This document shows positions 33,316-44,862 of a DNA stretch of 64,000 bases, one piece after another. The stretch's first letter is position 1. Each line of letters begins with the position of its first letter. The notes beneath the pieces are model-generated. The model saw only the letters and a program-made list of their open reading frames with translations, was not told the origin of the DNA and made no database searches. This stretch comes from Epiperipatus broadwayi (lineage: Eukaryota; Onychophora; Udeonychophora; Euonychophora; Peripatidae), in the NCBI GenBank assembly GCA_028023455.1, contig JAQFVV010006221.1, positions 8,475,011 to 8,539,010 on the forward strand, given 5' to 3'. The position numbers and the translations under genes were made by a program.

Positions 33316-34866
33316 ACATGATTCAGATTTGAATGAAATTAATATGAAAATAACTGATACACTTTTAAAAACTGCAACAAAGATAGCTGGTAGAAAAAAG
33401 CAGCAATTGACTAATAAAATTTCTACTGAGACTAGATAATTTATGAAGAAAAGAAGGAATATGAAGATATACAAAAATGATGTATTAAAAAGAATTGAAT
33501 ATCTCGAATTTTGTAAAATGGTACGGAAAAGAGTTGAAAATGATATAAGAAAGTATAACTGTGAAATAGCAAGGAAAGCTGTAGAAGAAAATAAAAGTCT
33601 CAAGAATGTTAAATAACATTTTGGTATTAGTAGGAAATTTATATCTGCAATAAGAAAAAAAGATGGAATTATTACTAAAAAGAGAGATGACATCATGAAA
33701 TTGGTAGAAGATTTTTATCAAGAATTATATAGTAATAAAGAACAAGTACCTCCTATATCTATTACATCTTCCGAATTGCCCAGAATTTTAAATGAAGAAG
33801 TGAGACATGCAATTAAATGTATGAAGAAAGGAAAGGCTCCAGGAAATGATGGAATTATAATTGATATATTAAAAGAAGGAGGTGAAGAAATAGAAACAAT
33901 TTTAGCAAAGTTATATACCAAATGTCTAAATGATAAAGATGTACCGGAAGATTGCAGTAATAATATTAATATTTAAAAAAGGTGATAAAGAAGATATTAG
34001 AAATTACAGACCTATCAGCCTTTTATCAGTTTTATATAAAATTTTTACCAATATAATTACAACTCGTCTACAGAGAACTTTGGATTTCCACCAACCAAGA
34101 GAACAAGCTGGATTTAAAAGTGGTTTTAGTACAATAGATCATATCCAGGTATTGAGAGAAGTCATAGAAAGGACAAATGAATATGAGTTGTCATTATGTT
34201 TTGGATTTGTAGATTATGAAAAGGCATTCGATTCTATACACATTTCTTCAGTGATTAAAGCATTGGATCATCAAGGTATAGATCCAGGATATTGTCATAT
34301 TTTAAAGAATATTTATAAAAATGCAACAGCAACAATTAGATTACATAATGATACTGGAAAAATCAACATTGAGAAAGGTGTAAGGCAAGGTGACCATATC
34401 TCCAAAACTTTTTACAGCAGTGCTGCAAGAAGTATTTTGTGGATTAAAATGGGAAACTAAAGGAATGAAAGTAAATGGAAAGTATTTAAGTCATTTAGAT
34501 TTTGCAGATGATGTAGTTGTTTTTGCAAATAATGCTTCAGAGCTGCAGGAAATGTTGCAGGAGTTAGCAGATGAAAGTAGAAAAGTAGGACTAAAGATAA
34601 ATGTTAAAAAGACTAAAGTAATGTTTAATCGATTTGCTCAAAATATGAAAATAAAGATTGATTATAAAGAATTAGAAGAACTTAACAGTTACAAATACCT
34701 AGGTCAGATTATTAATACAGATGGAAACATAATGGAGGAAATTAATCATAGAATTAAACTTGGTTGGAGTGCTTTTGGTAGAAATAACTTGATACTAAAA
34801 GGAAATATGCCTATGTGTTTGAAAAGAATGGTTTTTAATAAATGTGTTTTACCAGTTCTTACTTAG
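33316..34866 (+). pseudogene. RTE-1 reverse transcriptase domain, frameshifted
   Basis: Coding sense continues through three frames. After 33311 a frame with two stops leads to KGKAPGNDGI (RT motif 1 region). A frameshift near 33950 joins to FKKGDKEDIRNYRPISLLS, QAGFKSGFSTIDHI and FVDYEKAFDSI (motif A). Another shift at about 34393 joins GVRQGD to TISPKLFTAVLQ (motif B) and LDFADDVVVFAN (motif C, the catalytic FADD), followed by YKYLGQIIN. The order and spacing are those of non-LTR RTs performing target-primed reverse transcription. The block ends at an in-frame TAG (34864-34866) inside VLT-GSETW. Confidence 0.85.
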
Positions 34867-35268
34867 GGATCTGAGACTTGGACACTTAATAGAAGAGCAA
34901 TACAGAGACTTCAGACCACTCAAAGGAATATGGAGAGATGTATGTTGGGAGTAACAAGAAGAGATCGAAAATGCAATGTATGGGTAAAACAACAAACAGG
35001 TGTTACTGACCTTATTGAAAAAATTAAAAGATTGAAATGGAGTTGGGCTGGACATATTGCTAGAAGAAATGATAATAGATGGACAATTGAAATTTTAAAC
35101 TGGATTCCAAGAGATTGTAAAAGACCCAGAAAGAGACCACATGTGAGATGGATGGATGAAATAAGCAAATGTGCAGGGGTGTTGTGGAAAAGAGAAGCTA
35201 AAGATCGGAGAAGATGGATTAAACTTGGAGAGACCTTCATCCTGCAGTGGATTGATAATGGTTGTTGA
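34867..35268 (+). pseudogene. RTE-1 C-terminal domain
   Basis: Same frame as the end of the RT. It reads GSETWTLNRRA, RCMLGVTRRDRK, IKRLKWSWAGHIARR, DNRW and KRPRKRPHVRWMDEI, ending GETFILQWIDNGC and a natural stop at 35266-35268. The W-GH-AR...GRP/KRP-RW block is the usual conserved C-terminal tail of RTE-like and related LINEs. The stop is followed directly by the short-repeat tail. Confidence 0.85.
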
Positions 35269-35459
35269 TGATGATGATGATGATAGGTGAGTTGTAATTA
35301 TTTTAAGTATAGGATTGATTTTGACATAAACTACATGTGTTTAATTTCAACAAATGTCAGTTTTAATTACGAGATATTTGTATAATTACTTGATTGGGAG
35401 ATCAAATTGAGATTTTTTATTTATTTATCATTCCATCGCTGAAGCATATTGCAGTTCTT

Positions 35460-35790
35460 ATAAAATTTTAATAGATGGCGCTGCATTATACAACTTCACA
35501 TAGTTTGAAAGCAGAAAGGGTACAGATAATGAAGTTATGGAAGAATAGATATAAACAAAGTGATTTATACAGAAAGTGAGTTATTGGTTTTTATGCTGGG
35601 TTTGCGAAAAGATAAGGGGGATTTAGATATAAAGGTCACAGAGTTGACAAAGATTATGTTGTGGAAATGGGGTGGGGCAGAATATGGGAAGACTTAGAGT
35701 GGGGAATGGAAAATAAAGTGGCTAACAGGTTTATCTGGGCATAATTGTTGGAGATATTCTTGAGTTCGTTTAAGGAGAAGCCAAAAATAC
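35460..35790 (+). repeat. Family G repeat, copy 1
   Basis: Matches 61771-61978 plus 62482-62525 in reverse orientation (for example TTTTATGCTGGGTTTG, GAGTTGACAAAGATTATG and AAAGTGGCTAACAGGTTT). No coding capacity seen. This copy is uninterrupted where copy 2 carries the B8 insertion. Confidence 0.65.
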
Positions 35791-35928
35791 ACCACATAGC
35801 TAAAATGTCAAAACAGAAAACGAAGATTACAATAAATATGATAAAATAAATATAATCCCATTAGCATTTAAACAATATTTTAAACATTTTCAGAACAAAA
35901 TGTTAAAGCAGAATCATAACTAACATGC

Positions 35929-36018
35929 TAGCGTTGGTAACCACGAGGTCATCGCAGCTTGCAGACAGTTTTTGCGGATTCGCTTCCCGGACGATGCTTT
36001 GACATATGAAAAAAAAAT
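35929..36018 (+). mobile_element. tRNA-derived short SINE, copy S6 (type 1, internally shortened)
   Basis: GCGTTGGTAACCACGAGG leader and A box, B box GGATTCGCTTC, 3' end GATGCTTTGACATATG plus A-run. The anticodon region is deleted. No clear TSD. Confidence 0.65.
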
Positions 36019-36646
36019 TGATTTAAGATCAAGAGAGTTTTTTTTTAATAGACCGCAACATTTTTTTTTTTTTAAAGTTAATAAAAAATTCGACGGCTGC
36101 TGGTCCTTTTATTATTCTTATTAAAATGAAACCAAGCAAAAATTCATTCAAATTTCATTCCTTGGCTGAATTAATCATGTGCATTTTTTTAAATCTTTAC
36201 CTTTAGAAGAAAAGTTTAGATGAGCAATTAATTGCTCATCCACACAATTCGTTGGTTTTGTTCTTATTCAATTAAATAATAATAATAATAGTAATGACAA
36301 AAGAAATTAAAGTAAAAAACATTATTGAAAATGCTTAACGGTTAGTTTCAATATTGATTTAGTAACAAATTATAACGCAATAAATTTAGAATTATTTTGT
36401 ATATTAATGCGATCATTTTAGATATCTTCAGTGGAGCATTGGGATCAACAAGTATAATTATATTTTCAGGGTCTTGGATTAATTTGTCATTTTAAAACTA
36501 ATAGACAAATTCTCAATTGGATCTAATTACCAAAACTATTGACAGATAAATAGATAAACTTACTAGGCCATGTATTATAAATGCGTATGAATGAGCTTAG
36601 TTTAAAGATAGTTTTTCATATTTTAGACAAAAAGACAACACAAAGG
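36019..36646. other. AT-rich interval, nothing recognised
   Basis: A short perfect hairpin (GAGCAATTAATTGCTC, 36221-36236) is the only structure noted. Confidence 0.45.
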
Positions 36647-36656
36647 TGCCATAACA

Positions 36657-36761
36657 GTCAAGCGTTGGTGGGCTAGCGGTTAACATAGCTGCCTTTCAAG
36701 CAGCTGAGCCGGGTTCGCTTTCCGGTCAACGCATTTGACATGAAAAAAAAAAAAAACAACA
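36657..36761 (+). mobile_element. tRNA-derived short SINE, copy S7 (type 2, tRNA-Glu-like body)
   Basis: GTCAAGCGTTGG leader, A box TGGGCTAGCGG, anticodon stem AGCTGC / GCAGCT around the loop CTTTCAA (anticodon TTC, Glu), B box GGGTTCGCTTT, acceptor TCAACGC, then ATTTGACATG and poly(A). It has a perfect 10-bp TSD tgccataaca at 36647-36656 and 36762-36771. The leader GTCAA and trailer TTGAC pair beyond the acceptor stem. Confidence 0.85.
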
Positions 36762-36771
36762 TGCCATAACA

Positions 36772-37399
36772 CTTGATCTGCGTAAATGGTATTCAAACAC
36801 TGCCTGTAAACCTTTTCATATCTCATATTCCTATTGTATATTTTTTTATCTACTTATATGTGATAATTATGATCAGCTTCTTAATATTTCTATTTTGTTT
36901 TTCACTTAATTTGTTTTTCTATATTCCAAATTTTAGTGATTTTACAAAAATATTATGTGCTTGTAATATAAAATTTAGTTTACAAATTACCATGTATTTT
37001 AATGCCTTCGTAATAAATTTCTATCACTAAAACATTGAAGTCATATTTTCTAATACCACACATGCACACAAACACACACATACATGTGCAGCAAATACAA
37101 ATAAAGTATCATAATTAAACACAATGTAGCATAAAATACTTTATTATTATATATATATAATGATTATAAATTGATATTAATTGATTACTGATAATGACTA
37201 TTTAAATAAATAATACAATTATAACGCACTTTTTGACCGATAGAAGGAGTATTTTAATCAACTTGTAAATAAAGGTATAATAATTCTGATGATTTTTTTA
37301 AATGGTAAATCCATCACAGCTAATGATTTGATAATGGATTAAAATATCCAGCTTAATAAAGTTAAAACAGATTTTTATAATTTTAAATATGAAGTTGCA
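36772..37399. other. AT-rich interval, nothing recognised
   Basis: CA-rich and TA-rich microsatellites near 37058-37085 and 37147-37160. Confidence 0.45.
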
Positions 37400-37960
37400 C
37401 CATTCGATCTTCAGGATGTTTCTATTGTTGCAATTTATAAAATAAAGATATAAAAGCTATAATAATAAAATATTATTGTATTGAATATAGTTCAAGAATT
37501 TTATTAAATAAATAGCTTCCAGTCATAAATACATCATTATAAGAGATCTAATATGGATTTTAGAGAATCAAAAACATTATATGTCTAATATTTGTTGCCA
37601 AGCAAATACAAGAAAATATCATGACAGGTATAATTATGTATTGCTTTTCCTGATTTTGTCAAGGCATTTGACATAGTTAATCAAGGTAAAATTGATGATA
37701 AACAAATAAATATAATAGTTTTTTAATTGCCATGACAAAGGCATGATTTATGTATTGCTATTCTTGATTTTGTCAAATCATTTAACATGGCTAATCAAGA
37801 AAGTTTATGATAATGAGTGAAATTAGTTACTTCACCCATTGAAATTTAGCTATTCTGCACACCTTCTCATAATGGTACAAAAGAAGCATTATTGCTTCTA
37901 GAATTGATGATAAACAAATAAATATAAGTTTTATCTTGTTTTTAATTTTTATGACAATAA
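37400..37960 (+). pseudogene. LINE reverse transcriptase relic (fingers and palm), with duplicated motif A
   Basis: Plus-strand frames give DVSIVAIYK, YSSRILLN, YGF followed by a stop and RIKNIICLIFVAKQIQEN, then IAFPDFVKAFDIVNQ. This is the RT sequence GFR...T-D-IF--RQ-QEK...FLDF-KAFDTVNR, with motif A holding a catalytic Asp. A second, diverged motif A (IAILDFVKSFNMANQ) follows at 37751-37795, so a segment of about 120 bp was duplicated after the element died. The sense is consistent with the same LINE family as the relic at 24120-24640. Stops throughout. Confidence 0.6.
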
Positions 37961-40008
37961 TGTTTAGGACAATTTATTTGCGGATTTCATAGGTAGATAT
38001 CAAGATGTGATGTTGGTTGACGACATTTTTAACTTGAACTGATTAAAAGCAAAAATTAAAACTTTATATTCTTATCTAGCCTTTTGAGCGCTGATTATTT
38101 TATTGGCTGAATCAGGTAAAAGTCGAAACTTTTAATTGGTCAATTCACAAACTCAAACATCAATTTGGTCAATTCACAAACTCAAACATCAAAATATATT
38201 CATCTTTTAATATTATATTCACTTTAGTTTTGTTTGTAAAAAGTATATTAATAATTTGTCAGGTTATGAAAATGAACGAAGGTTTTTTCAAAAATAAATT
38301 GTTATTATATAATTATATAAATTTTCGCTAGCGGAAAATGTAAAATGAAATCTTACTCACCAATCCAAATGTTTTGCTAATGACGTGATTTTCTTTGCCA
38401 ATTTTAGTTGCAGCAAAAGCAAATAATTTTTGTTAAAGTCTTAACTATTTTTCCAAAATAATTTTATTTTTAGCATATTTTATCAAAATAATTTATAATT
38501 TGTCAAAAAATACTGTTAAAATGGTCTAAAACATTCATTTATCATTTTCAAAATGAAACAAAAACAGATCGTAACTCTTTACTTTTTAGCAGCCATTTTC
38601 TTTGTTGTCAAAATTTAATAGCCAATCAGATTTAAAAAGGGGCATTATTTTTTTCTTTGTTAGATGTATAAGGCCATTTTTGTTGATTTTTACTTGTAAA
38701 ATAATTCAAGAGAGGGCAGCATCTTACAGAACTTTTTTTAATCTTTAAAAAGAGCCCAAAATCGTAATCGTAGTACGAAAAGTGATTGATTTAGAGTGAC
38801 GTCAAGTCACTTCATTTTTAAACAAATCGATCATCTAGTAGATATATAATATGATGATTGATTGTATTATTATTGTTAATTCAAAGGATGATCTATAGAA
38901 TGTTCTTAATGTAAACAATAAAGATTTTGGTTTAGTAATTTAATTTAAAAAAAACTCACTTTTTATCAGTTAGTAATGGGAAAACATTTTTCAAAAACTT
39001 TTATCATTGTTGTTTATCAGATTGTGAATGAGAATAATTTTAAATTGATAGCATTTTAGATATGAAGGCAAAGTTGTTTTTCTACAAAATTTATTGTATG
39101 AAGCATGATATAAGTGCTTTTTATTGTAAAATAAACATATTGTAAAAAATCCTTAAGAATGCTTACAATTTTTAAAATATAATTAAATTAAATGTGATAT
39201 TATAATGGCATCATATTTTCTAAAAACTATTTTATAATAAAATCAAGTAAGAATTTCATGAACAATTTATGTTTAAAGATTATCACAATGTGTGCAATAG
39301 TGGGTTTTCATTAGGAAGATATGGATGTGAATAGAAAATCATGAATCATTGCAGTTAGCAAGATCTTGAAGTCTTTCAGAAAAAAAAAGGTGGATGCATC
39401 ATAAGATATCAAGACTAAAGGATCAGCAAGGAAATATGTATGATCGATATATTGATTTTTACAGACATTTTCTTTAAACTTTTATTCTTAGACTTTTTTT
39501 TTTGTATATTTGCTTTTTCTTCTGGAAATAGAATGATCAAACTCATTCATAAGTGGTAGTTAATGATGATTCTCAACATTCCAGTAGCTATGAATATGGG
39601 AGTATGAATCCTCTAGAAAGGGCTCAGCCTACTAAATTGTAGAATATCATTTATTTCATTTACTGTTATCAGCTTCATTATCTGTGTGCAAAGCATATAT
39701 ATATATTATGGATTTTATATACTAATGAAGTAAAGCTTTAACTATTTCAATAATGACTATGAAATATAAGAAGCTAGAATAAATTGAGTAAAGTCTTAAA
39801 AGAAAAAGCAAACCACCAATGCTGATACTTATATTATGTGGTGGGATCCATAGCTTACACTATATATATATATGACAACTTTAGTATTTTAATGAAGACA
39901 AGAGGGTTAAAAGTGAAGCAAATATTTGATAATGGTTGTAACTTATTATGGCTTTTTTTCTAACATTTGTTACTAATTAATATATTTATTTAATAAGGTA
40001 TTTATTTA
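37961..40008. other. AT-rich interval; small duplication and promoter-like words only
   Basis: TTGGTCAATTCACAAACTC is directly repeated at 38138-38190 (29-bp unit, twice). 38370-38830 holds a CCAAT box (38622-) and a perfect TGACGTCA (38797-38804) but no gene is evident. Confidence 0.35.
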
Positions 40009-40326
40009 TAAATTGTAATTGTAAATTAGTGATCAGGCTAATGCTCATGCGCTTTAAAGATTTTAAACTATATGTAAATGAATACTCTTATTCTCAAACA
40101 CAAGGTAAAGTCTTTATGAAAAAATAGAATGAATCCATCTATCTTTTCAATCCAAATGTTTAAGTATGGGCCAATCTTAAATGTTTGGGTTGAAAAGATA
40201 GATGGATTCATTCTATCTTTTCATAAAGACTTTTATCTTGTGTTTGAGAATGAGAGTATTCATTTACGTATAGTTTAAACTCCTTTAAAATGCATGTGCA
40301 TTAGCCTGATCATTAATTTACAATTA
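40009..40326. repeat. Long fold-back element, arms about 150 bp
   Basis: 40009-40160 and 40180-40326 are inverted copies (for example AAAGATAGATGGATTCATTC against GAATGAATCCATCTATCTTT) with a loop of about 20 nt. Candidate 10-bp TSD tatttattta at 39999-40008 and 40327-40336; AT-rich, so weak. Confidence 0.65.
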
Positions 40327-40499
40327 TATTTATTTAAATAAAATTAACTGACTTTTTCCAAAATTTTATTTTAATGTTTATGTGTTTAATTAACAAGATT
40401 GTTTTTTTTTTTTAAAAAAAAAGAGCATGTAAATAGTAAATTATTATACATATAGTTAATTAACGTATATTTAATTTGAAATAGTTACTTTTTTTCATT

Positions 40500-41950
40500 A
40501 TTAAATATCTAAGAACAGATAAATTAAAAGTATGGGTGAAACCAAATATTATTAGATTTTTGTTGTAAAACTGGGATTATAGATGAAATTGAGAATAAAG
40601 AGCGTCATGAATGCTCAAGATTGAGCACATTAATCCAATTATGTAAGAATATCTCAATAATTTGAAATTATAAAAAACACTTGTAAGAACAGATATTTCA
40701 AATATAAAAACTATGGAGAAACAAAAATAAAATAAATATACTGTTGGAAATTGGAAAATAATAATTAGATATTGCAGGATTTTGTAAAATAAAATGGATG
40801 ACTTGTGATTAAAAAGATGAAGAAAATGATAAAAAATATGTCATTTTGTAGATAATAATAGACATAATAGCATAGATAGTATATGTATAAAAACAAAGGA
40901 TAGTTTTATGAGTACGATTCTTGTAAAAATCAAATTACTGGTTATTAAATTTAAGCAGTTCTAAAGAATCCGATAATTATTTAGATACATATGCTAATTA
41001 ATGATCATGATAATTAAAAAGTATAAATTATAAATGAAAAATTGAAAAATAGTACAAAAATAGTTGTCTGATGACAACTGCGGATTGGAATGCAGTGAGA
41101 ATACAGGAAGAAGTGATAAAGTAATAGAATAAAAATGAAAATTTGACAAATTTTTGTAAAGTCAAAAATTTTAAAAAGGAATTTACAGATAAAAAGATTA
41201 TCATAATGAAACTAGATTGCAATTAAATTATATTTGATACAAATATAGTAAATTTAAGTGTGTTTGCAGCCATAACATGGTAGGAATTATCTTTTAAAAA
41301 ACAACAGAAAAGGCTTAGACAAAATGAAAGGCCAGTAATAAATGGGGGGGGGGATAATGCAATTAGTTAAAAACTGTCTGATAAAAAAATTAATTTAAAT
41401 ATGAAAATAGATCAACAAGATGGTGTTATAAAAACAGTATATTGCAAAAAAAATAAGAGAGCAAAAATATTTTGGATAGCAATGAGATGAATAAAAAGTA
41501 GAACAATGACAAAAGTGAAAATGGGAAATTTATAAAAGATAAAAAAAATGTATAGACAGCCTGTTTATGAAATAATATGTAAAATACATGAAGAAAATAA
41601 AAATTACAAAAATAATGAGTTTAATAAATATTTAAAAAAATAAAAAAAATATTGAAAAAATAAGAATCACATAAATAAAACAATAATTGAAGATAAAGGC
41701 AGCAGATTATTAATAACTCAATTAAAATGAAAAGAAAATTGCAATGTAATATAATGATAAAATGAATTTAATGAAGAAAGATGTATAAGTTTTAATGAGA
41801 TTAAAACATGACATGACACAGTGCAAAAAATTAGTGAGATCTCATTTAAATTATTAAAGACTTTGAAAGAAAATCATGTGAAAAATTAGAAGAATTTCAT
41901 AAAATTTAGATGAAAATATTGATAATTTAATGAATTTCCATTTATACTAT
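40500..41950 (+). pseudogene. A-rich possible LINE coding relic
   Basis: The plus strand is strongly A-rich with a coding-like flavour: frames around 41310-41560 read KRLRQNERPVINGGGDNAIS and later KMYRQPVYEIICKIHEEN. Lysine- and asparagine-rich text like this occurs between the endonuclease and RT of LINEs, but no diagnostic motif is seen and stops are frequent. It could equally be non-coding A-rich DNA. Strand and limits are tentative. Confidence 0.2.
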
Positions 41951-42184
41951 TTGTAAGATAATCAGATGAACTACCAATTAAAAACTGACATTGCGAACTA
42001 AACCACACCATCTAGTAATAATATTCATTTGGGCCACTTTTAAACCAGAAGTAGAATTCACTTTACTTTATGTACCACTTTGCATAAAAAGAAAAGTAAG
42101 TCAGGCCTTAATACTTTGTAAGTATGAAAACTGGAAATATCACAACTTCCAAAATATTTTTACAAATAAATAAGACTTTCTGTG

Positions 42185-43090
42185 AAGAGTTATTATTATT
42201 AAACACTTTTATTTAACTTAGAATCTGTGTGTTTGTTTCAATTATAGGCTTTTAATGAAGTTAGAATAAAATTTTAAAATCAAGGTTTAATATTTTTAAA
42301 TTCAATATAATTTGTTGAAATGTAATACATTTCTTTGAAATCCCTAGCAATGTGATATGGTCCTATTTAAAAATTAGATTTTTTTTAAAAAAAAGTTTAA
42401 CAAAACTAAATTGTAAACTAACTTTATTTTACTTTAACTTAAATCAAGCCTTCAATTGAAACAAAAAAATTGTGTGCATTACTTAAAATATATAGAAATT
42501 TTAAGAATAACTTTTAAATTTGATATTAAAATATTCAAAATTCCTTTCATGCAGTGGTCCAGATTTAAAAAAGTAGGTCACTACCTGAAATCTTTGTCAT
42601 ATTTCTTTAGCAGTATTTTCTACTTAATGTCCCAAATTTCAACTAATTATATTGAATTTAAATTTATTAAAGATTAATTTTAAAACATTATCAATTTCCT
42701 CAAGCTTTTAGTTGAAACCAAAAAAATCTATATATATATATTACAACTCTAGCGTGCTTTACTCAAACTATATTGAAATTCTAAAAATAACTTTTAAATT
42801 TGATATCAAAATATTTGACATTTTCTCTGCCCAGTCCAGATTTAGAAAACTAAATCACCTATCTAAAATATTATAGGGCCATATTGCATTCCTAGTGATT
42901 TCAAAGAAATGTACCAAATTATATTGTATTTGAATATATTAATTATTAATTTTAATTTTTATTCTAACTTCACTGAAAGCCTTTATTTGAAACACACAAA
43001 CAAACATCTATCAGAGACTCAAAATTACATTGTACAAACAAACATCTAGAGATTGTAAGTTAAATAAAAGAGTTTAATAAAATAAAGTTA
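42185..43090. repeat. Large inverted repeat with internal duplication
   Basis: 42185-42370 and 42885-43090 are inverted copies (TGTGTGTTTGTTTCAAT..., AATACATTTCTTTGAAATC...). Between them two direct copies of about 255 bp spacing (TAACTTTTAAATTTGATAT) are found at 42510 and 42790. Confidence 0.55.
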
Positions 43091-43099
43091 GTTTACAGT

Positions 43100-43600
43100 A
43101 TAGTTTTGTTAAGCATTTTTAAAAAAAATCCATTTTTCAAATAAAATAAAAAGATTTCAAACACTTTTTAACAGAAAGATGGATTCATATTTTAAGTTGC
43201 TTAATGATTTATTATACACATGTATAATAAGATACACATACCAAATCTGATATATAAGTAAGAAATAGTGCAAAAATATTGATATATATAAACTATAAGT
43301 GACAAATCAGTTTAAAGTCATACATATGAAATAAAGTTCATTTATTATATAATTTTGGTAAGCATTTTTTAGAAAAAAAAAAAGAATGTTGAACACTTCA
43401 CCAGAAAAAATGTCTTCATATTTTAAGTTACTTAATAATTTATTATGCACATATAGAATTATGGACAGATACTAAATAGGATATATGCATGAATATACAT
43501 TTTAACTAATTATAAAAATATCTAGTGATATATATAAACTATTAGCATCAAATCAATTTAAAGTACAATCTGGTTTGACATTTATAAAAATAAATAGAAA
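43100..43600. repeat. Direct duplication, about 245 bp period
   Basis: TTCATATTTTAAGTTGCTTA at 43184 and TTCATATTTTAAGTTACTTA at 43412, with further matching blocks up and downstream. Confidence 0.55.
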
Positions 43601-43642
43601 TAATTATATATATATAATATATGCTTTTATTTATCTTGTACT

Positions 43643-43828
43643 AAAAAACAAAAAAATAATTGTTTCTTCAACCACAATTGGGATTTTTAAATTTAACTTG
43701 AAATAAAAACACAGGGAAAGGGGGTCAAAAATTAAGTAAGTTATTTCTGGGCCCACACACTTTTATTTCAAGTTAAATCTAAAAATCCCAATTGTGGTTG
43801 ACGAAACAATTATTTTTTTGCTTTTTAA
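43643..43828. repeat. Hairpin with arms of about 67 bp
   Basis: AATTGTTTCTTCAACCACAA...TTAACTTGAAATAAAA and its inverse TTTTATTTCAAGTTAA... are about 92% identical with a loop of about 50 nt. Probably a recent fold-back element. Confidence 0.65.
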
Positions 43829-44468
43829 TGCATGGTAAATAAGTGTTTATTATAAATATATTTCTACTTATATATAATTAAAAAGTTTTATGGACTTTTA
43901 GATGTAAATATTGATGAATAAGAGAATTATCCCGAGGTTTTAATACTGCAAACTGGAATCAAACTATCTAATAATAGTAGATGGCACAATTTCAGTTTGC
44001 AATTTAAATTTTTTATTGGTACTTTATCTATTTACATAATAACTGAAAATTAGCTTAAAAAGTACATAGAGAAATTAAATTAATTCTTATATGATTATTT
44101 GATTATTTTTTTTGTCAATATTTATTTCATCGATCTTGGAAAGATATTAGAAAAATTAAATTGAATTATTCTATTTATTTAAAAGAAGAAAAAAAAATTA
44201 TACACTAAAATGAAAGATATTCTATTATATTTATATGTACCAGAAAATATCTGTAAGATTTTGCAAAAAGCAGATAAAAAGAATGTGCATTATGTTGAAA
44301 AGTTGTATATCTTCTTATTTTTCAATATACACATAGTTATCAAATACAACCTATTTACATGATAAGAGTTAGCATTGCAGGATGTTAACTTTACAACTCT
44401 TGCTGATTATATAAAAATAATAAGAATGAACTTCGCAAAATGCTTAAGTAGTATTAAACAAAACTTAC
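43829..44468. other. AT-rich interval, nothing recognised
   Basis: No supported feature. Confidence 0.5.
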
Positions 44469-44486
44469 AGTTGATTAGTGTTTTCC

Positions 44487-44844
44487 TGAAGGTTTGTGAT
44501 GATGGTGTTCTAGTTGTATTTTTATATTGGACTATCTCCATCATCTAATATATGTATTGAAAGTCTTTAGAAAAATTTAACTTAACTTTATTTAAATATT
44601 TCAAATCATTCAACTGTTAGTAATAGCACATCAAACAGGTTAGTATATGCACAACGATGTTGCTGGCCTGACCAGTGACAATACTAGAAGGGATTCGAAC
44701 CTGGGTCCTTAGATTCTTGAGTTTTGAATTTTAATGTAATGCTCTAACCAACTGAGCCATCCTGCCAAAGGCAACAGGCTGTAGTAATTTCATATACTTA
44801 TCTATGAGGTTCCTCCTGATTTCTCCACTTTTTCCTATGAGCAA
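44487..44844 (-). mobile_element. Long tRNA-headed SINE (358 bp) with 18-bp TSD
   Basis: Bracketed by the perfect TSD agttgattagtgttttcc at 44469-44486 and 44845-44862. On the minus strand a tRNA-like block (about 44689-44768) has A box TGGCTCAGTTGG and a perfect B box GGTTCGAATCC. The acceptor halves do not pair, so it is a SINE head and not a working tRNA gene. The body reads CTAGTATTGTCACTGGTCAG and the element ends near AACACCATCATCACAAACC. About 75 bp precede the tRNA block. The perfect TSD suggests recent insertion. Confidence 0.75.
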
Positions 44845-44862
44845 AGTTGATTAGTGTTTTCC

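Larger units (their letters stand above)
31987..35282 (+). mobile_element. RTE-clade LINE, near full length, inactivated (RTE-1)
   Basis: A 3.3-kb element bracketed by the perfect 12-bp TSD ataggtgagttg at 31975-31986 and 35283-35294. It has a 5' leader, then one long coding region with an AP endonuclease, an RT and a C-terminal basic domain, and ends in a TGATGATGATGA short repeat and not poly(A). Size, single ORF, domain order and tail all fit the RTE clade. At least three frameshifts and several stops interrupt the reading frame, so it is dead but not heavily decayed. It supplies a reference for the 2163-2431 fragment. TSD and tail together make the boundaries reliable. Confidence 0.85.

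Noticed and set aside
36657-36761. Functional tRNA-Glu gene
   Set aside because: It folds well, but a TSD, a poly(A) tail and eight related copies show it is a SINE.
38797-38804. Perfect TGACGTCA as a CREB-type regulatory site
   Set aside because: One 8-bp word in 64 kb is expected by chance and no transcript start is evident nearby.
44689-44768. Functional tRNA gene
   Set aside because: A and B boxes are excellent, but acceptor halves do not pair and the block sits inside a TSD-flanked SINE.
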